Notes under the pieces: generated by a model
The model's input: the letters and a program-made list of their open reading frames with translations, nothing else
What the model was told of the DNA's origin: nothing
The model's database searches: none
In this document: positions 51,903 to 62,051 of the stretch, piece by piece
Numbering within the stretch: position 1 is the first letter of the stretch
Layout of the letters: every line of letters begins with the position of its first letter
Program-made: the position numbers and the translations under genes
DNA from: Nocardioides panacisoli
GTDB lineage: Bacteria > Actinomycetota > Actinomycetes > Propionibacteriales > Nocardioidaceae
Assembly (NCBI RefSeq): GCF_019448235.1
Contig: NZ_CP080409.1
Location: 1,116,001-1,180,000 of the forward strand
Direction of reading: 5' to 3'
Length of the DNA stretch: 64,000 bases

Positions 51903-52829
51903 TCAGTCGCCGAACCGGGGCGCGTCCCCGAGCTGGGCGCCACGTGCCCAGGCGGCGGCCTCCATCTGCTTCTTGCCGAACGCCTTGACCTCGCCCAGGC
52001 GCACCGCATGGGTGGCGGTGCCGACGTGGACGGAGTTCTTGCCGACCTCGACGACGCCGGGCTCGAGCTGCTTGTCGGGATCGATCCGGACCGGACCGAC
52101 CTTGATCCGCTCACCCTCGTGCGTCGACCAGGCGCCCGGGAAGGGGCTGCAGGCGCGGATGCGCCGGTCGACCGCGACCGCGGACTCGGTCCAGTCGATC
52201 CGCGCGTCCTCGGTGGTGATCTTGGGGGCGAGGCTCACGCCCTCCTCGGGCTGCTCGCGCGCCTCGACGCTGCCGTCGGCGATGCCGTCGAGTGTCGCCA
52301 CGAGCAACTCGGAGCCGCCGTCGGCCAGTCGCTCCAGCAGCGCTCCGGAGGTGTCGGTCGGGCGGACCGTCTCGGTCATCATGCCGAAGGTGGGGCCGGC
52401 GTCGAGACCCTCCACGATGCGGAAGGTCGTGGCGCCGCTGACCTCGTCGCCGGCCCACAGTGCGTGCTGGACCGGTGCGGCACCGCGCCAGGCGGGCAGC
52501 AGCGAGAAGTGCAGGTTGACCCACCCGTGGCGCGGGATGTCGAGCGCGCTGCGCGGGATGAGGGCGCCGTACGCCACGACCGGGCAGCAGTCGGGCGCGA
52601 GCCCGCGGAGCTCGGCCTGGAACTCCTCGTCGCGGGGATGGGCGGGCTTGAGGATCGGCACGTCCAGCTCGCGCGCACGCTCGGCGACCGGGCTCTCGCG
52701 GAGCTTGCGGCCTCGGCCGGACGGGGCGTCGGGACGGGTGACGACCCCGACCAGCTCGTGGTCGGAGGCGGCCACCGCCTCCAGGGCGGGCACGGCCACC
52801 TCGGGGGTGCCGGCGAAGACGACGCGCAA
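51903..52829 (-). CDS. fmt: Methionyl-tRNA formyltransferase (TTG start)
   Basis: Fmt formylates the initiator tRNA. The 308-residue protein begins [20 protein letters not shown]. Catalytic Asn and His lie in [19 protein letters not shown], and the Asp in [13 protein letters not shown]. No ATG or GTG is available near the start. A TTG at 52829 with AAGGAG five bases upstream gives the family N-terminus, so it is the probable start. Confidence 0.94.
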   Translation of the reverse strand: MRVVFAGTPEVAVPALEAVAASDHELVGVVTRPDAPSGRGRKLRESPVAERARELDVPILKPAHPRDEEFQAELRGLAPDCCPVVAYGALIPRSALDIPRHGWVNLHFSLLPAWRGAAPVQHALWAGDEVSGATTFRIVEGLDAGPTFGMMTETVRPTDTSGALLERLADGGSELLVATLDGIADGSVEAREQPEEGVSLAPKITTEDARIDWTESAVAVDRRIRACSPFPGAWSTHEGERIKVGPVRIDPDKQLEPGVVEVGKNSVHVGTATHAVRLGEVKAFGKKQMEAAAWARGAQLGDAPRFGD

Positions 52830-52903
52830 TGGTGCTCCTTGTTCGTGAGGTGCTGGTGGGTGGGCCGGCTGACGGCCCGGTGCTGGTCGACGCGCGGTGC
52901 GGC

Positions 52904-53449
52904 TCAGATGCCGAACCCGCCGGTGGGGTGCGGCGACACCTTGACGGTGGGCTGCTCGAGACCGAACCACTCCGCCTCGCGGACCTGGCGCATGGCCTCC
53001 TTGCGCGCCGCCTTGTCGAGGCGGTCGATGAACAGCACGCCGTCGAGGTGGTCGGTCTCGTGCTGGATGGCACGCGCCAGCAGGTCGGAGCCCTCCACGA
53101 CCAGCGGCTCACCGTGCAGGTCGAAGCCGGCGGCCACGACGTGCTGCGCCCGCAGGCAGTCGATCTCCAGGTCCGGCAACGACAGGCAGCCCTCGGGACC
53201 GAACTGGGTCGCCTCGGACAGGGTGAGGCGCGGGTTGATCAGGTGGCCGACCTCGCCGCCGACCGACCAGGTGAAGACCCGGAGCCCGACGCCGATCTGG
53301 GGTGCGGCGAGCCCTGCGCCCGGAGCGTCGAGCATGGTGTCGGTCAGGTCGCTGACCAGGCGACGCAGCTCGGCGTCGAAGTCGACGACCTCGCTGGCGC
53401 GCTGGCGCAGCACGGGATCGCCGAAGAGGCGGATGGGGCGGACGGCCAC
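52904..53449 (-). CDS. def: Peptide deformylase
   Basis: Def removes the formyl group from new proteins, the counterpart of Fmt. The three motifs are [24 protein letters not shown] with the metal Cys, and [11 protein letters not shown] with the two metal His and catalytic Glu. At 181 residues it is a standard type I enzyme. It lies between priA and fmt. Confidence 0.96.
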   Translation of the reverse strand: MAVRPIRLFGDPVLRQRASEVVDFDAELRRLVSDLTDTMLDAPGAGLAAPQIGVGLRVFTWSVGGEVGHLINPRLTLSEATQFGPEGCLSLPDLEIDCLRAQHVVAAGFDLHGEPLVVEGSDLLARAIQHETDHLDGVLFIDRLDKAARKEAMRQVREAEWFGLEQPTVKVSPHPTGGFGI

Positions 53450-53497
53450 GGTGCGGTTCCTCCTGGGCTCGTGGGGGATCCAGTCTAGTGAGCGGCC

Positions 53498-55546
53498 TCA
53501 GACCTCGACCGGGTCCATCCGCACCCGGACGGCGTCGAGCTTGCGTGCCGAGCGCACACGTTGCATCTCCTGCAGGGCCCGCGTCAACGCGGCGCCGTGC
53601 TGGCGGGGAGTCCGCACCACCACCCGGTCCTCGGGCGGGTCGGTGTCCGGCAGCGGCAGCGGCCCCAGCACCTCTCCTCCCTCGGGCAGCCCGAGGAGGG
53701 TCACGGCGTCGTCCACGGCGCCGGGCTCGCCGGTCACCGTCGCCAGTCGTGCGCCGGGCGGCATCCGCGCCTCGGCGCGGTCGGCGGCCTCGCGCGCGGC
53801 GAAGCCAGCGGGGTCCCAGCGCACCAAGGCCTGCAGTACCGGCAACCCGGGTTCGCCGACCGCGAGCGCGCGGCCCCCCGGCGCCAGCAGCCCGACGGCG
53901 TTGCACCAGCGGCGCAACGCCTCCTCCCCCGCCCGGAGGCTGTCACGCCCGACCAGCAGCCAGGTGTCGAGCAGCACGACGACGGCATAGCCATCGGCGG
54001 CCGGTGGCTCGGCACCGGGTGTCGCGACGACGATCTGGGGCCGGGACGGCACGGAGGCGCGGATGCGGTCGCCCGACGAGGTCACCACCGGCACCGAGGG
54101 GAACGTGCGGCCGAGCTCGTCGGCGGTGCGGGCATCGCCCAGCACGGGAGCGCGCAGGCCCCGGCCGCCGCACTCGCCGCAGGTCCAGCCCGGTGCCTCG
54201 GCCGCACACCACCGGCACTGCGGCGGGTCGGTCGGGCCTTGCAGCTGAAGTGGCCCGGCACAGGTCGCGCAGCGCGCCGGCGTACGGCACCGGTCGCAGG
54301 CCAGGCGCAGGGCGTAGCCGGCGCGGGGGGTCTGGACCAGCACGGGCCCGCGCTCCAGGCCCCAGCGGATCGCGTCGCGGGCCTCGAGGGGGAACCGCGC
54401 GGCCGGTGAGTCCGGGTCGCGACGCAACGCGAACTCGCTGGCGCCGCTGATGGCGATGAGGGCACGCTCGCGCACCCGGTCACGGGGCAGTGCGATCTCC
54501 CGGGCCCAGCCGGTGCCGAGCAGTTGCTGCGCCTCGACGCTGCGGGCGAAGCCACCGATGAGGGCGGCAGCTCCCTCCTCCCGCGAGCGCAGCACCAGCA
54601 CGTCGCGGGTGTGGGGATAGGGCGCCCGGTGCTCGACGTGGAGGTCGTCGCCGTCGTCCCAGATCGCGACCAGGCCGAGGTCCTGCACCGGGGCGAACGC
54701 CGCAGAACGCGTGCCGATGACGATGCGGCGGGTGCCGCGCAGCACGGCGAGGAAGTCGCGGTAGCGGGGGCCCGGCCCGACGTCGGCGCGGAGCACGACG
54801 TGCTGGTCCTCCCCCACGACCGCCCGCAGGGCGGCGTCGAGCCGGTCGACGTCGCGGTTGTCCGGGACGCACAGCAGGCTGCCGCGACCGGCGTCCAGGG
54901 CGGTCGCGGCGAGTTCGGCGAGGCGTCGTGGCCAGTCCTCGCCCGGCGCCGCACCCCACACCGCGCGGGGCGCTCCCCCGGCCCTCAGGTGGTGCACGAA
55001 CGCCTCGGCCTCGGGATACGCCGCCCACGGCGCGTCGGTGGCCACCGGGTCGGGCACCGTCGGGAGCGGCGCGGCCGGTGGCGAGTCCTGCTTCTCCACC
55101 GTGGCGTGGCGCGGCGGCACCGCGAGGCGGCGTACGTCGGCCGCGACGCCGGCGCAGTGGTCGGCCACCGACCGACACAGGTCTCGGACCTGGGGCGTCA
55201 GGACCTGCTCGGCGCTGACGACGCGCCGCAACGGCGCCAACCGGCCGTCGTGGTCGCTGGTCTCGCTCCGCCCGACCACGAATCCGTCGACGTCCTTGCC
55301 CGCGAAGCGGACCTTGACCCGGACCCCGGGCTGCGCCGCCTCGGCCATGCTCGCCGGCACGGCGTAGTCGAAGGTGCGGTCCAGGTGCGCGAGCGGGACG
55401 TCCACGCTCACCCGCGCGACGGGTGCCGTCGCCGCGATCTCGGCGTTGGCGTCCTTGCGCGCCCGGGTCGCCCGCGCCTTGGCCTGGCCCTCGCGGACCT
55501 TGTCGCGCACCAGCCCCGGGAGCTCGAGGTGCTCGTCGTCGGCCAT
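53498..55546 (-). CDS. priA: PriA-like replication restart protein lacking helicase motifs
   Basis: The 682-residue protein has the PriA 3'-DNA-binding start (RVSVDVPLAHLDRTFDYAVP, VRVKVRFAGKDVDGFVVG). The zinc-binding Cys cluster is CDRCRTPARCATCAGPLQ then CRWCAAEAPGWTCGECGG. Where other PriA proteins have the Walker A GxTGSGKT, this one reads AVWGAAPGEDWPRRLAEL. The DEEH box is replaced by IWDDGDDL. ATP-driven unwinding is therefore unlikely, as known for actinobacterial PriA. Structural loading of DNA restart is a possible role. Confidence 0.88.
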   Translation of the reverse strand: MADDEHLELPGLVRDKVREGQAKARATRARKDANAEIAATAPVARVSVDVPLAHLDRTFDYAVPASMAEAAQPGVRVKVRFAGKDVDGFVVGRSETSDHDGRLAPLRRVVSAEQVLTPQVRDLCRSVADHCAGVAADVRRLAVPPRHATVEKQDSPPAAPLPTVPDPVATDAPWAAYPEAEAFVHHLRAGGAPRAVWGAAPGEDWPRRLAELAATALDAGRGSLLCVPDNRDVDRLDAALRAVVGEDQHVVLRADVGPGPRYRDFLAVLRGTRRIVIGTRSAAFAPVQDLGLVAIWDDGDDLHVEHRAPYPHTRDVLVLRSREEGAAALIGGFARSVEAQQLLGTGWAREIALPRDRVRERALIAISGASEFALRRDPDSPAARFPLEARDAIRWGLERGPVLVQTPRAGYALRLACDRCRTPARCATCAGPLQLQGPTDPPQCRWCAAEAPGWTCGECGGRGLRAPVLGDARTADELGRTFPSVPVVTSSGDRIRASVPSRPQIVVATPGAEPPAADGYAVVVLLDTWLLVGRDSLRAGEEALRRWCNAVGLLAPGGRALAVGEPGLPVLQALVRWDPAGFAAREAADRAEARMPPGARLATVTGEPGAVDDAVTLLGLPEGGEVLGPLPLPDTDPPEDRVVVRTPRQHGAALTRALQEMQRVRSARKLDAVRVRMDPVEV

Positions 55547-55580
55547 GGCGCTGTTCTACCAGCGGTGCCCGACACGAGCA

Positions 55581-55620
55581 GAGTGGAGGTTTCCCCGGTC
55601 AACCGGGGAAACCTCCACTC
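55581..55620. repeat. Perfect 40-bp palindrome, copy A
   Basis: Arms of 19 bases (55581-55599 and 55602-55620) are exact reverse complements around a 2-base centre CA. The inner core is CCCCGGT-CA-ACCGGGG. It lies between metK and priA. There is no T-tract on either side, so it is not a standard intrinsic terminator, though the RNA would fold strongly. Confidence 0.9.
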
Positions 55621-55649
55621 CTGAGGTCTTGCAAACCCTGATCAGTACC

Positions 55650-55675
55650 AGGATCCCCGGTTGACCGGGGATCCT
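55650..55675. repeat. Perfect palindrome, copy B, sharing the core of copy A
   Basis: Arms of 12 bases (55650-55661 and 55664-55675) surround the centre TG. The core CCCCGGT-TG-ACCGGGG is the reverse complement of the core of copy A, so both belong to one family. It starts 6 bases beyond the metK stop and may limit read-through or protect the mRNA 3' end. Confidence 0.9.
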
Positions 55676-55681
55676 CGGGAC

Positions 55682-56878
<1,197 letters not shown>

Positions 56879-56974
56879 TGATGATCTCCTGCTCTTGGCT
56901 CGTGGCGTCGCGACGCGGTTGTCGCGCCGCGGTCCTCAACGATAGAGGTCCGACTCAGGTGATGGGCAGTCATC

Positions 56975-58231
56975 TCAACCGAGTCGCGCCGCGACCCGGT
57001 CCCAGATGCGGTGGGCGAGCACCGACTTGGTGGCGCGGGGCACGTCGAGCGCGGACCCATCGGAGCCGAGGATGACCGCCTCGTTGTGCTCCTGGCCGAA
57101 CACCTTACCCTCGCTGACGTCGTTGACGACGAGCAGGTCGCAGCCCTTGCGCGCCAGCTTGGCCCGTGCGAGGTCGAGCACCGAGCCGGTGTCGTCGCCG
57201 GTCTCGGCGGCGAAGCCGACCACGACGCTGCCCGGACGGGTCCGGTCGGCGGCGATCTCGGCGAGGATGTCGGGGTTCTGCTCCAGCTCGATGCTCGGGG
57301 CCGAGCCGTCGAGGTCCTTCTTGATCTTGACCGCGGAGAGGTTGACCGGCCGGAAGTCGGCCGGCGCCGCGGCCATCACGACCGCGTCGGCACTGCTGGC
57401 CGCAGCCACCACGGCGTCGCGCATGTCGGCGGTCGACTCCACGCGCACCACCTTGACCCCGGCGGGGTCGGGCAGGGCGACGTTGGCCGAGACGAGCGTG
57501 ACCTCCGCGCCCCGCGCGACGGCGGCGCGGGCGAGCGCGTAGCCCTGGCGTCCGGACGACCGGTTGCCCAGGTAGCGCACGGGATCCAGCCGCTCGCGGG
57601 TGCCGCCGGCGGAGACGACCACGTGGCGTCCCGCGAGGTCGAGGCGTACGCCGTCCCCGGCGCCGCGGGCGAGCACGTCGCCGCAGACCGCGAAGATCTC
57701 GGCCGGGTCCGGCAGCCGGCCACGGCCGGTGTCGGCGCCGGTGAGGCGGCCCTCGGCCGGGTCGATCACGAGGACGCCGCGCTCGCGCAGCGTGGCGACG
57801 TTGTGCTGGGTCGCCGGGTGCTCCCACATCTCGGTGTGCATGGCCGGCGCCATCACCACCGGGCACCGGGCGGTGAGCAGGGTGTTGGTGAGCAGGTCGT
57901 CGGCGAGTCCGTGCGCGGCCTTGGCGAGCAGGTCGGCGGTGGCCGGGGCCACCACGACCAGGTCGGCCTCCTGGCCGATCCGCACGTGCGGCACCTGGTG
58001 CACCTCGTCCCAGACCTCGGTGCTCACCGGGTGGCCCGACAGCGCCGCCCAGGTGGGGGCTCCGACGAACTCCAGCGCCGCGGCGGTGGGGACGACGGTG
58101 ACGTCGTGGGCGGACTCGGTGAAGCGGCGCAGCACCTCGCAGGCCTTGTAGGCCGCGATGCCGCCGGAGACCCCCAGGACGACCCGCGGCCGCCCCGACT
58201 CGGTCGGGACGGCCGGCGTGGTCATGGTCAC
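56975..58231 (-). CDS. coaBC: Bifunctional phosphopantothenoylcysteine synthetase/decarboxylase
   Basis: CoaBC carries two steps of coenzyme A synthesis. The flavoprotein CoaC half has LGVSGGIAAYKACEVLRR and the APAMHTEMW segment with the catalytic His. The CoaB half starts VVVSAGGTRERLDPVRYLGN and has RSSGRQGYALARAAVARG, then VVVGFAAETGDD. At 418 residues it is normal. The start is GTG 58231 or ATG 58225. It follows rpoZ by 18 bases. Confidence 0.95.
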   Translation of the reverse strand: MTMTTPAVPTESGRPRVVLGVSGGIAAYKACEVLRRFTESAHDVTVVPTAAALEFVGAPTWAALSGHPVSTEVWDEVHQVPHVRIGQEADLVVVAPATADLLAKAAHGLADDLLTNTLLTARCPVVMAPAMHTEMWEHPATQHNVATLRERGVLVIDPAEGRLTGADTGRGRLPDPAEIFAVCGDVLARGAGDGVRLDLAGRHVVVSAGGTRERLDPVRYLGNRSSGRQGYALARAAVARGAEVTLVSANVALPDPAGVKVVRVESTADMRDAVVAAASSADAVVMAAAPADFRPVNLSAVKIKKDLDGSAPSIELEQNPDILAEIAADRTRPGSVVVGFAAETGDDTGSVLDLARAKLARKGCDLLVVNDVSEGKVFGQEHNEAVILGSDGSALDVPRATKSVLAHRIWDRVAARLG

Positions 58232-58249
58232 GAGGTGCTCAGCCGTGGA

Positions 58250-58600
58250 TCACTCGGACGCGACGTCGGTCTCGTCCTCGGCGGGCTGCCGGGCGGCAGC
58301 GGCCTCCTGGGCTGCCTGCTCCTCGGCGGCCAGCACCGCGGGGTCGACCTCCTCGCACTCGAGCAGGTCCTCGTTGATCTCGCGCAGTGCGATCGAGAGC
58401 GGCTTCTCCTGCACGTGGGTCTCCACGAGCGGACCGACGTACTCCAGCAGGCCCTCGCCGAGCTGGGAGTAGTAGGCGTTGATCTGGCGCGCACGCTTGG
58501 CGCTGTAGAGGACCAAGCGGTACTTGCTGTCGGTCTTAGACAGCAGGTCGTCGATCGGAGGGTTGGTGACACCCTCGGCAGCGATGTTGGGCGCAGACAC
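58250..58600 (-). CDS. rpoZ: RNA polymerase omega subunit
   Basis: Omega helps assemble beta-prime in RNA polymerase. The 116-residue protein has [20 protein letters not shown] and [20 protein letters not shown], then [14 protein letters not shown] Glu/Ala-rich tail of about 35 residues extends it, as in other actinobacteria. The start is GTG 58600. It sits between gmk and coaBC, the standard order. Confidence 0.95.
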   Translation of the reverse strand: MSAPNIAAEGVTNPPIDDLLSKTDSKYRLVLYSAKRARQINAYYSQLGEGLLEYVGPLVETHVQEKPLSIALREINEDLLECEEVDPAVLAAEEQAAQEAAAARQPAEDETDVASE

Positions 58601-58650
58601 GCGAATAGCCTCACATTGGGTCGGGATCGAGGGGCCGGTCAGCGCGTCGG

Positions 58651-59232
58651 TCAGGGGACGTCACAACCGGCCGTCATCAAGGTTACCAACTGCTCGGCGG
58701 CATCGTGAACTTCATGGTTGACGATGACCTCGTCGAACTCGGGCTCGGCGGCGAGCTCGTCCTCGGCGGTGCTGAGCCGTCGGGTGCGTTCCTCCTCGGT
58801 CTCGGTGCCCCGCCCGACCAGGCGGCGTACCAGCTCCTCCCACGAGGGGGGCTTGAGGAAGACGAACAGCGCCTCCGGCATCGACTCCCGGACCTGGCGC
58901 GCCCCCTGCAGGTCGATCTCGAGCAGCGCGGGCCGCCCCTGGGCCAGTGCCTCCTCGACGGGGCGGCGCGGCGTGCCGTAGCGGTGCGTGCCGTGCACGA
59001 CGGCCCACTCCAGCAGCTCGTCGGCGGCCAGCATCTGGTCGAAGCGGTCATCGTCGACGAACCAGTAGTGCACCCCGTCGACCTCGCCCGGCCGACGGGC
59101 ACGGGTGGTGGCCGAGACCGACATCCACACCTCGGGATGGGACTCGCGTACGACGGCCGCCACGGTGCCCTTGCCGACCGCGGTGGGGCCGGCGAGCACC
59201 ACCAGCCGACCGCTCCCCTCGCCGCCGGTCAC
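58651..59232 (-). CDS. gmk: Guanylate kinase
   Basis: Gmk phosphorylates GMP. The 193-residue protein has Walker [17 protein letters not shown] near residue 14, the GMP-binding [20 protein letters not shown], and [12 protein letters not shown]. The usual Ser-Gly in GPSGxGKG is Thr-Ala here, a mild change. The GTG at 59232 overlaps the mihF stop by 4 bases. Confidence 0.96.
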   Translation of the reverse strand: MTGGEGSGRLVVLAGPTAVGKGTVAAVVRESHPEVWMSVSATTRARRPGEVDGVHYWFVDDDRFDQMLAADELLEWAVVHGTHRYGTPRRPVEEALAQGRPALLEIDLQGARQVRESMPEALFVFLKPPSWEELVRRLVGRGTETEEERTRRLSTAEDELAAEPEFDEVIVNHEVHDAAEQLVTLMTAGCDVP

Positions 59233-59549
59233 TCGCCCGGGGCGAATTCGCGCTCGAGCGCGGCGATCTGCTTCGCGCCCAGCCCCCGCACCCGGCGCGA
59301 CTCGGCGATCCCGAGCCGCTCCATCAGCTGTCGAGCGCGCACCTTGCCGAGCCCCGGCACCGACTGCAACAGGTCCAGCACCCGCATCTTGCCGACGACC
59401 TCGTTGGCACGCCCCTCGTGCAGCACCTCGGCGATGGAGGCGCCGGAGTGCTTGAGCCGGTTCTTGACCGCGGCCCGCTCCCGGCGGGCGGCGGCGGCCT
59501 TCTCCAGCGCAGCCTGGCGCTGTTCTGGGGTGAGCGGGGGCAGAGCCAC
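59229..59549 (-). CDS. mihF: Actinobacterial integration host factor
   Basis: mIHF is the actinobacterial nucleoid protein, unrelated to the enterobacterial IHF. The 106-residue product has an N-terminal helix ([20 protein letters not shown]) and the helix-two-turns-helix core [20 protein letters not shown] then [20 protein letters not shown]. It starts at the GTG at 59549 and is coupled to gmk. Confidence 0.94.
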   Translation of the reverse strand: MALPPLTPEQRQAALEKAAAARRERAAVKNRLKHSGASIAEVLHEGRANEVVGKMRVLDLLQSVPGLGKVRARQLMERLGIAESRRVRGLGAKQIAALEREFAPGE

Positions 59550-59662
59550 GTCAGGCGATCCTTCTCTCGGCGCGGGGGCGACCGGGGCCAATCTAGCCAG
59601 AGCGAGCGGCGACCGGCAACGGCACCCCCTCCGTCGTGGCAGGACCCCGCGGGCCGGGCGGG

Positions 59663-60133
59663 TCAGAGGTAGAGCGGGGTGTGGCACACGTCGCGCGCGT
59701 GCTGCGCGACCGCCGAGAACGCGGTGCGCGACTCCGGCGCCGACAGCGCGTTGGCGGCGGCGTCGATGCGTTGCCGGTCCTCCTCGGTGACCCCCTCGGG
59801 GAGGTCGGCACGGTCATAGGTCGCCGGGTCCACCGACGCCTCGGCCACGGCGGCCTCCAGCCCCTCGATCCGCTCCACCACGATGGCCCACTCGTCGCGG
59901 ATGTCCCGGGGGGCCGCGTCGGCCAGCTGCCGGAAGGCCGGAAGCGCGTCGAGGAAGCCGGTGCTGTCCTCGCCGTCGGACAGCACCTCGCCGAGGGGTT
60001 GCTGGTGCTCGGTGACCTCCGCGCAGTAGGCCTCGAACGGGTCGGACTCGGCTCCCAGCCGCCACGCGACGACGGCACCGGCGACCACGAGCGCCGCCAG
60101 CACACCGAGGACGGCCCACCGACGCGGCGTCAC
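59663..60133 (-). CDS. Small membrane-anchored hypothetical protein
   Basis: The 156-residue product has one N-terminal membrane helix (WAVLGVLAALVVAGAVVAWRL) and an outside helical domain with two Cys (AYCAEVTEH and DVCHTPLYL) that could form a disulfide. I recognise no family. The GTG at 60133 overlaps the pyrF stop by 4 bases. Co-expression with pyrimidine genes is probably operon packing; the role is unknown. Confidence 0.82.
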   Translation of the reverse strand: MTPRRWAVLGVLAALVVAGAVVAWRLGAESDPFEAYCAEVTEHQQPLGEVLSDGEDSTGFLDALPAFRQLADAAPRDIRDEWAIVVERIEGLEAAVAEASVDPATYDRADLPEGVTEEDRQRIDAAANALSAPESRTAFSAVAQHARDVCHTPLYL

Positions 60134-60975
60134 GACGACAGCGCCCGGAGCTCGTCGTTGGCGCGCTCGACCGCGCTGCGCAGCGCGGTCGCGTCCGGGC
60201 CCGCCTCGAGCAGGCCGCGCGACGAGGCGGCCGCGACCCATCGCGCACGCGCGCCGAAGATCGCCGCGAGGTCGGCGACGGTGCCGCCCTGTGCGCCGTA
60301 GCCCGGCGCGAGGACCGGGCCACCGAAGTCGAGGTCCAGGCCCGTGCCGGTGCCCACCGTGGCGCCGACCACCGCGCCGAAGGAGCCGACGGGACCGGCG
60401 CCACGGTTGAGGTCCCGCAGCCGGGCGAGGACGCCGGCCGCGACCGTGGCCCCGTCGTCGCTCGTCGCCTGCTGCACCTCGGGTCCCTCCGGGTTGGAGG
60501 TCGCCGCCAGCACGAACAGCCCGCGACCGTGCTCGGTGGCGAGGTCCACGAAGGGCTGCAGCGAGCCGAACCCGAGGTAGGGGCTGACGGTGATCGCGTC
60601 CACGGCGAGCGGGGCCGCCGGGTCGAGGTAGGCCTCGGCGTACGCGCGCGAGGTGGAGCCGATGTCGCCGCGCTTGACGTCGAGCAGTACCAGGGCGCCG
60701 GCCTCGCGGCAGGTGGCCACGACCCGTTCCAGCACGGCGACGCCCCGGCTGCCGTGGCGCTCGTAGAACGCCGACTGCGGCTTGACCAGCGCGGCGTACG
60801 GCGCCATCGCCTCGGCAGCACCGAGCGCGAAGCGCTCGAGACCGGCGGGGGTGTCGTCGTACCCCCAGGCCCGGAGCAGGCCGGGATGCGGGTCGATGCC
60901 GGCACACAGGTGGCCGCGCTCGGCCAGTGCGGCCGCGTAGCGGACGCCGAACGGCTCGGTCACGCCACCGATCAC
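60130..60975 (-). CDS. pyrF: Orotidine 5'-phosphate decarboxylase, type 2
   Basis: PyrF makes UMP. The 281-residue protein belongs to the longer type 2 group of actinobacteria. Landmarks are [16 protein letters not shown] and [20 protein letters not shown] with the catalytic Lys-Asp array. [17 protein letters not shown] follows. The GTG at 60975 overlaps the pyrD stop, which decides between several in-frame starts. Confidence 0.95.
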   Translation of the reverse strand: MIGGVTEPFGVRYAAALAERGHLCAGIDPHPGLLRAWGYDDTPAGLERFALGAAEAMAPYAALVKPQSAFYERHGSRGVAVLERVVATCREAGALVLLDVKRGDIGSTSRAYAEAYLDPAAPLAVDAITVSPYLGFGSLQPFVDLATEHGRGLFVLAATSNPEGPEVQQATSDDGATVAAGVLARLRDLNRGAGPVGSFGAVVGATVGTGTGLDLDFGGPVLAPGYGAQGGTVADLAAIFGARARWVAAASSRGLLEAGPDATALRSAVERANDELRALSS

Positions 60976-62051
60976 CCCTTCAGGACCCGACGCGGCCACA
61001 GCGGACCGCCGTAGATGAAGCCGGAGTAGGCCTGTACCAGCGTGGCACCCGCGGCAAGGCGCTCCGTGGCGTCCGCAGGAGTGCTGATGCCGCCCACGCC
61101 GATGAGCGTGAGCTCGGGTCCCACCCGACCGCGCAGCAGCCGCAGGACCTCCGTGGAGCGCTCGCGCAGCGGCGCACCGGAGAGCCCACCTGCGCCGACC
61201 TCGGCGACGGCAGCGGCGTCGGAGCGGAGTCCCTCGCGCGAGATCGTGGTGTTGGTCGCGATGATGCCGTCCAGCGCGAGCTCACCGACCATGTCGGCGA
61301 CGGCCAGCACGTCCGCGTCGGCGAGGTCCGGGGCGATCTTGACCAGCAGCGGCAGGTGCGGGCCACCCGACCGTTCACGGGCCCGGTCCGCCTCCTCGCG
61401 GACCCGTCGCAGCAGCGGCGCCAGCTTCTCCACCGCCTGCAGGTTGCGCAGCCCCGGCGTGTTGGGCGAACTGACGTTGACCACGAAGTAGTCCGCGTGC
61501 GGCGCGAGCAGCCGCGTGGAGGTCGCGTAGTCGGCCTCGACCGCGGCCTGGTCCTCGTCGGGGACCACCTTGGACTTGCCGATGTTGACGCCCAGCCTCG
61601 GACCCGAGGTGCGCTCACGCTCGCCGTGGCGGGCGCGGTCAGCGGCGAGGCGCTCCGCGACGGCCGCCGCGCCGTCGTTGTTGAAGCCCATGCGGTTGAC
61701 CACGGCCCGGTCGGCCGGCAGCCGGAAGAGCCGTGGCCGGGGATTGCCCGGCTGCGCGAGCGCCGTGACGGTGCCGACCTCGACGTGGCCGAAGCCGAGC
61801 GCGGCCAGGTCCCGGTGGCCGACGGCGTTCTTGTCGAATCCCGCCGCGAGGCCGAGCGCGTTGGGGAACCGCAGTCCGAGCGCCTCGACCGGGCGGCCCA
61901 CCGCGGACCGGCCGGCGGCGCCGCGCCGGTCGATCCGGTCGAGCCCGCGCAACGCCGGACCCGCGGTGCGGATCGCACCGAGGCCCAGGTGGTGCGCCCG
62001 CTCGGCGTCGACCCGGGTCAGTGCGTGCCGGAAGAGCCGCTCGTAGATCAC
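60972..62051 (-). CDS. pyrD: Dihydroorotate dehydrogenase (quinone), class 2
   Basis: PyrD oxidises dihydroorotate with a membrane quinone as acceptor. The 359-residue protein has an N-terminal helix for membrane attachment ([20 protein letters not shown]), then [26 protein letters not shown] and the catalytic Ser in [12 protein letters not shown]. The C-terminal [20 protein letters not shown] binds FMN phosphate. It overlaps the carB stop by 4 bases. Confidence 0.95.
   Translation of the reverse strand: MIYERLFRHALTRVDAERAHHLGLGAIRTAGPALRGLDRIDRRGAAGRSAVGRPVEALGLRFPNALGLAAGFDKNAVGHRDLAALGFGHVEVGTVTALAQPGNPRPRLFRLPADRAVVNRMGFNNDGAAAVAERLAADRARHGERERTSGPRLGVNIGKSKVVPDEDQAAVEADYATSTRLLAPHADYFVVNVSSPNTPGLRNLQAVEKLAPLLRRVREEADRARERSGGPHLPLLVKIAPDLADADVLAVADMVGELALDGIIATNTTISREGLRSDAAAVAEVGAGGLSGAPLRERSTEVLRLLRGRVGPELTLIGVGGISTPADATERLAAGATLVQAYSGFIYGGPLWPRRVLKG

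Noticed and set aside
56879-56974. SAM riboswitch ahead of metK
   Set aside because: The leader is only 96 bases, with one GC-rich hairpin and none of the conserved SAM aptamer cores.
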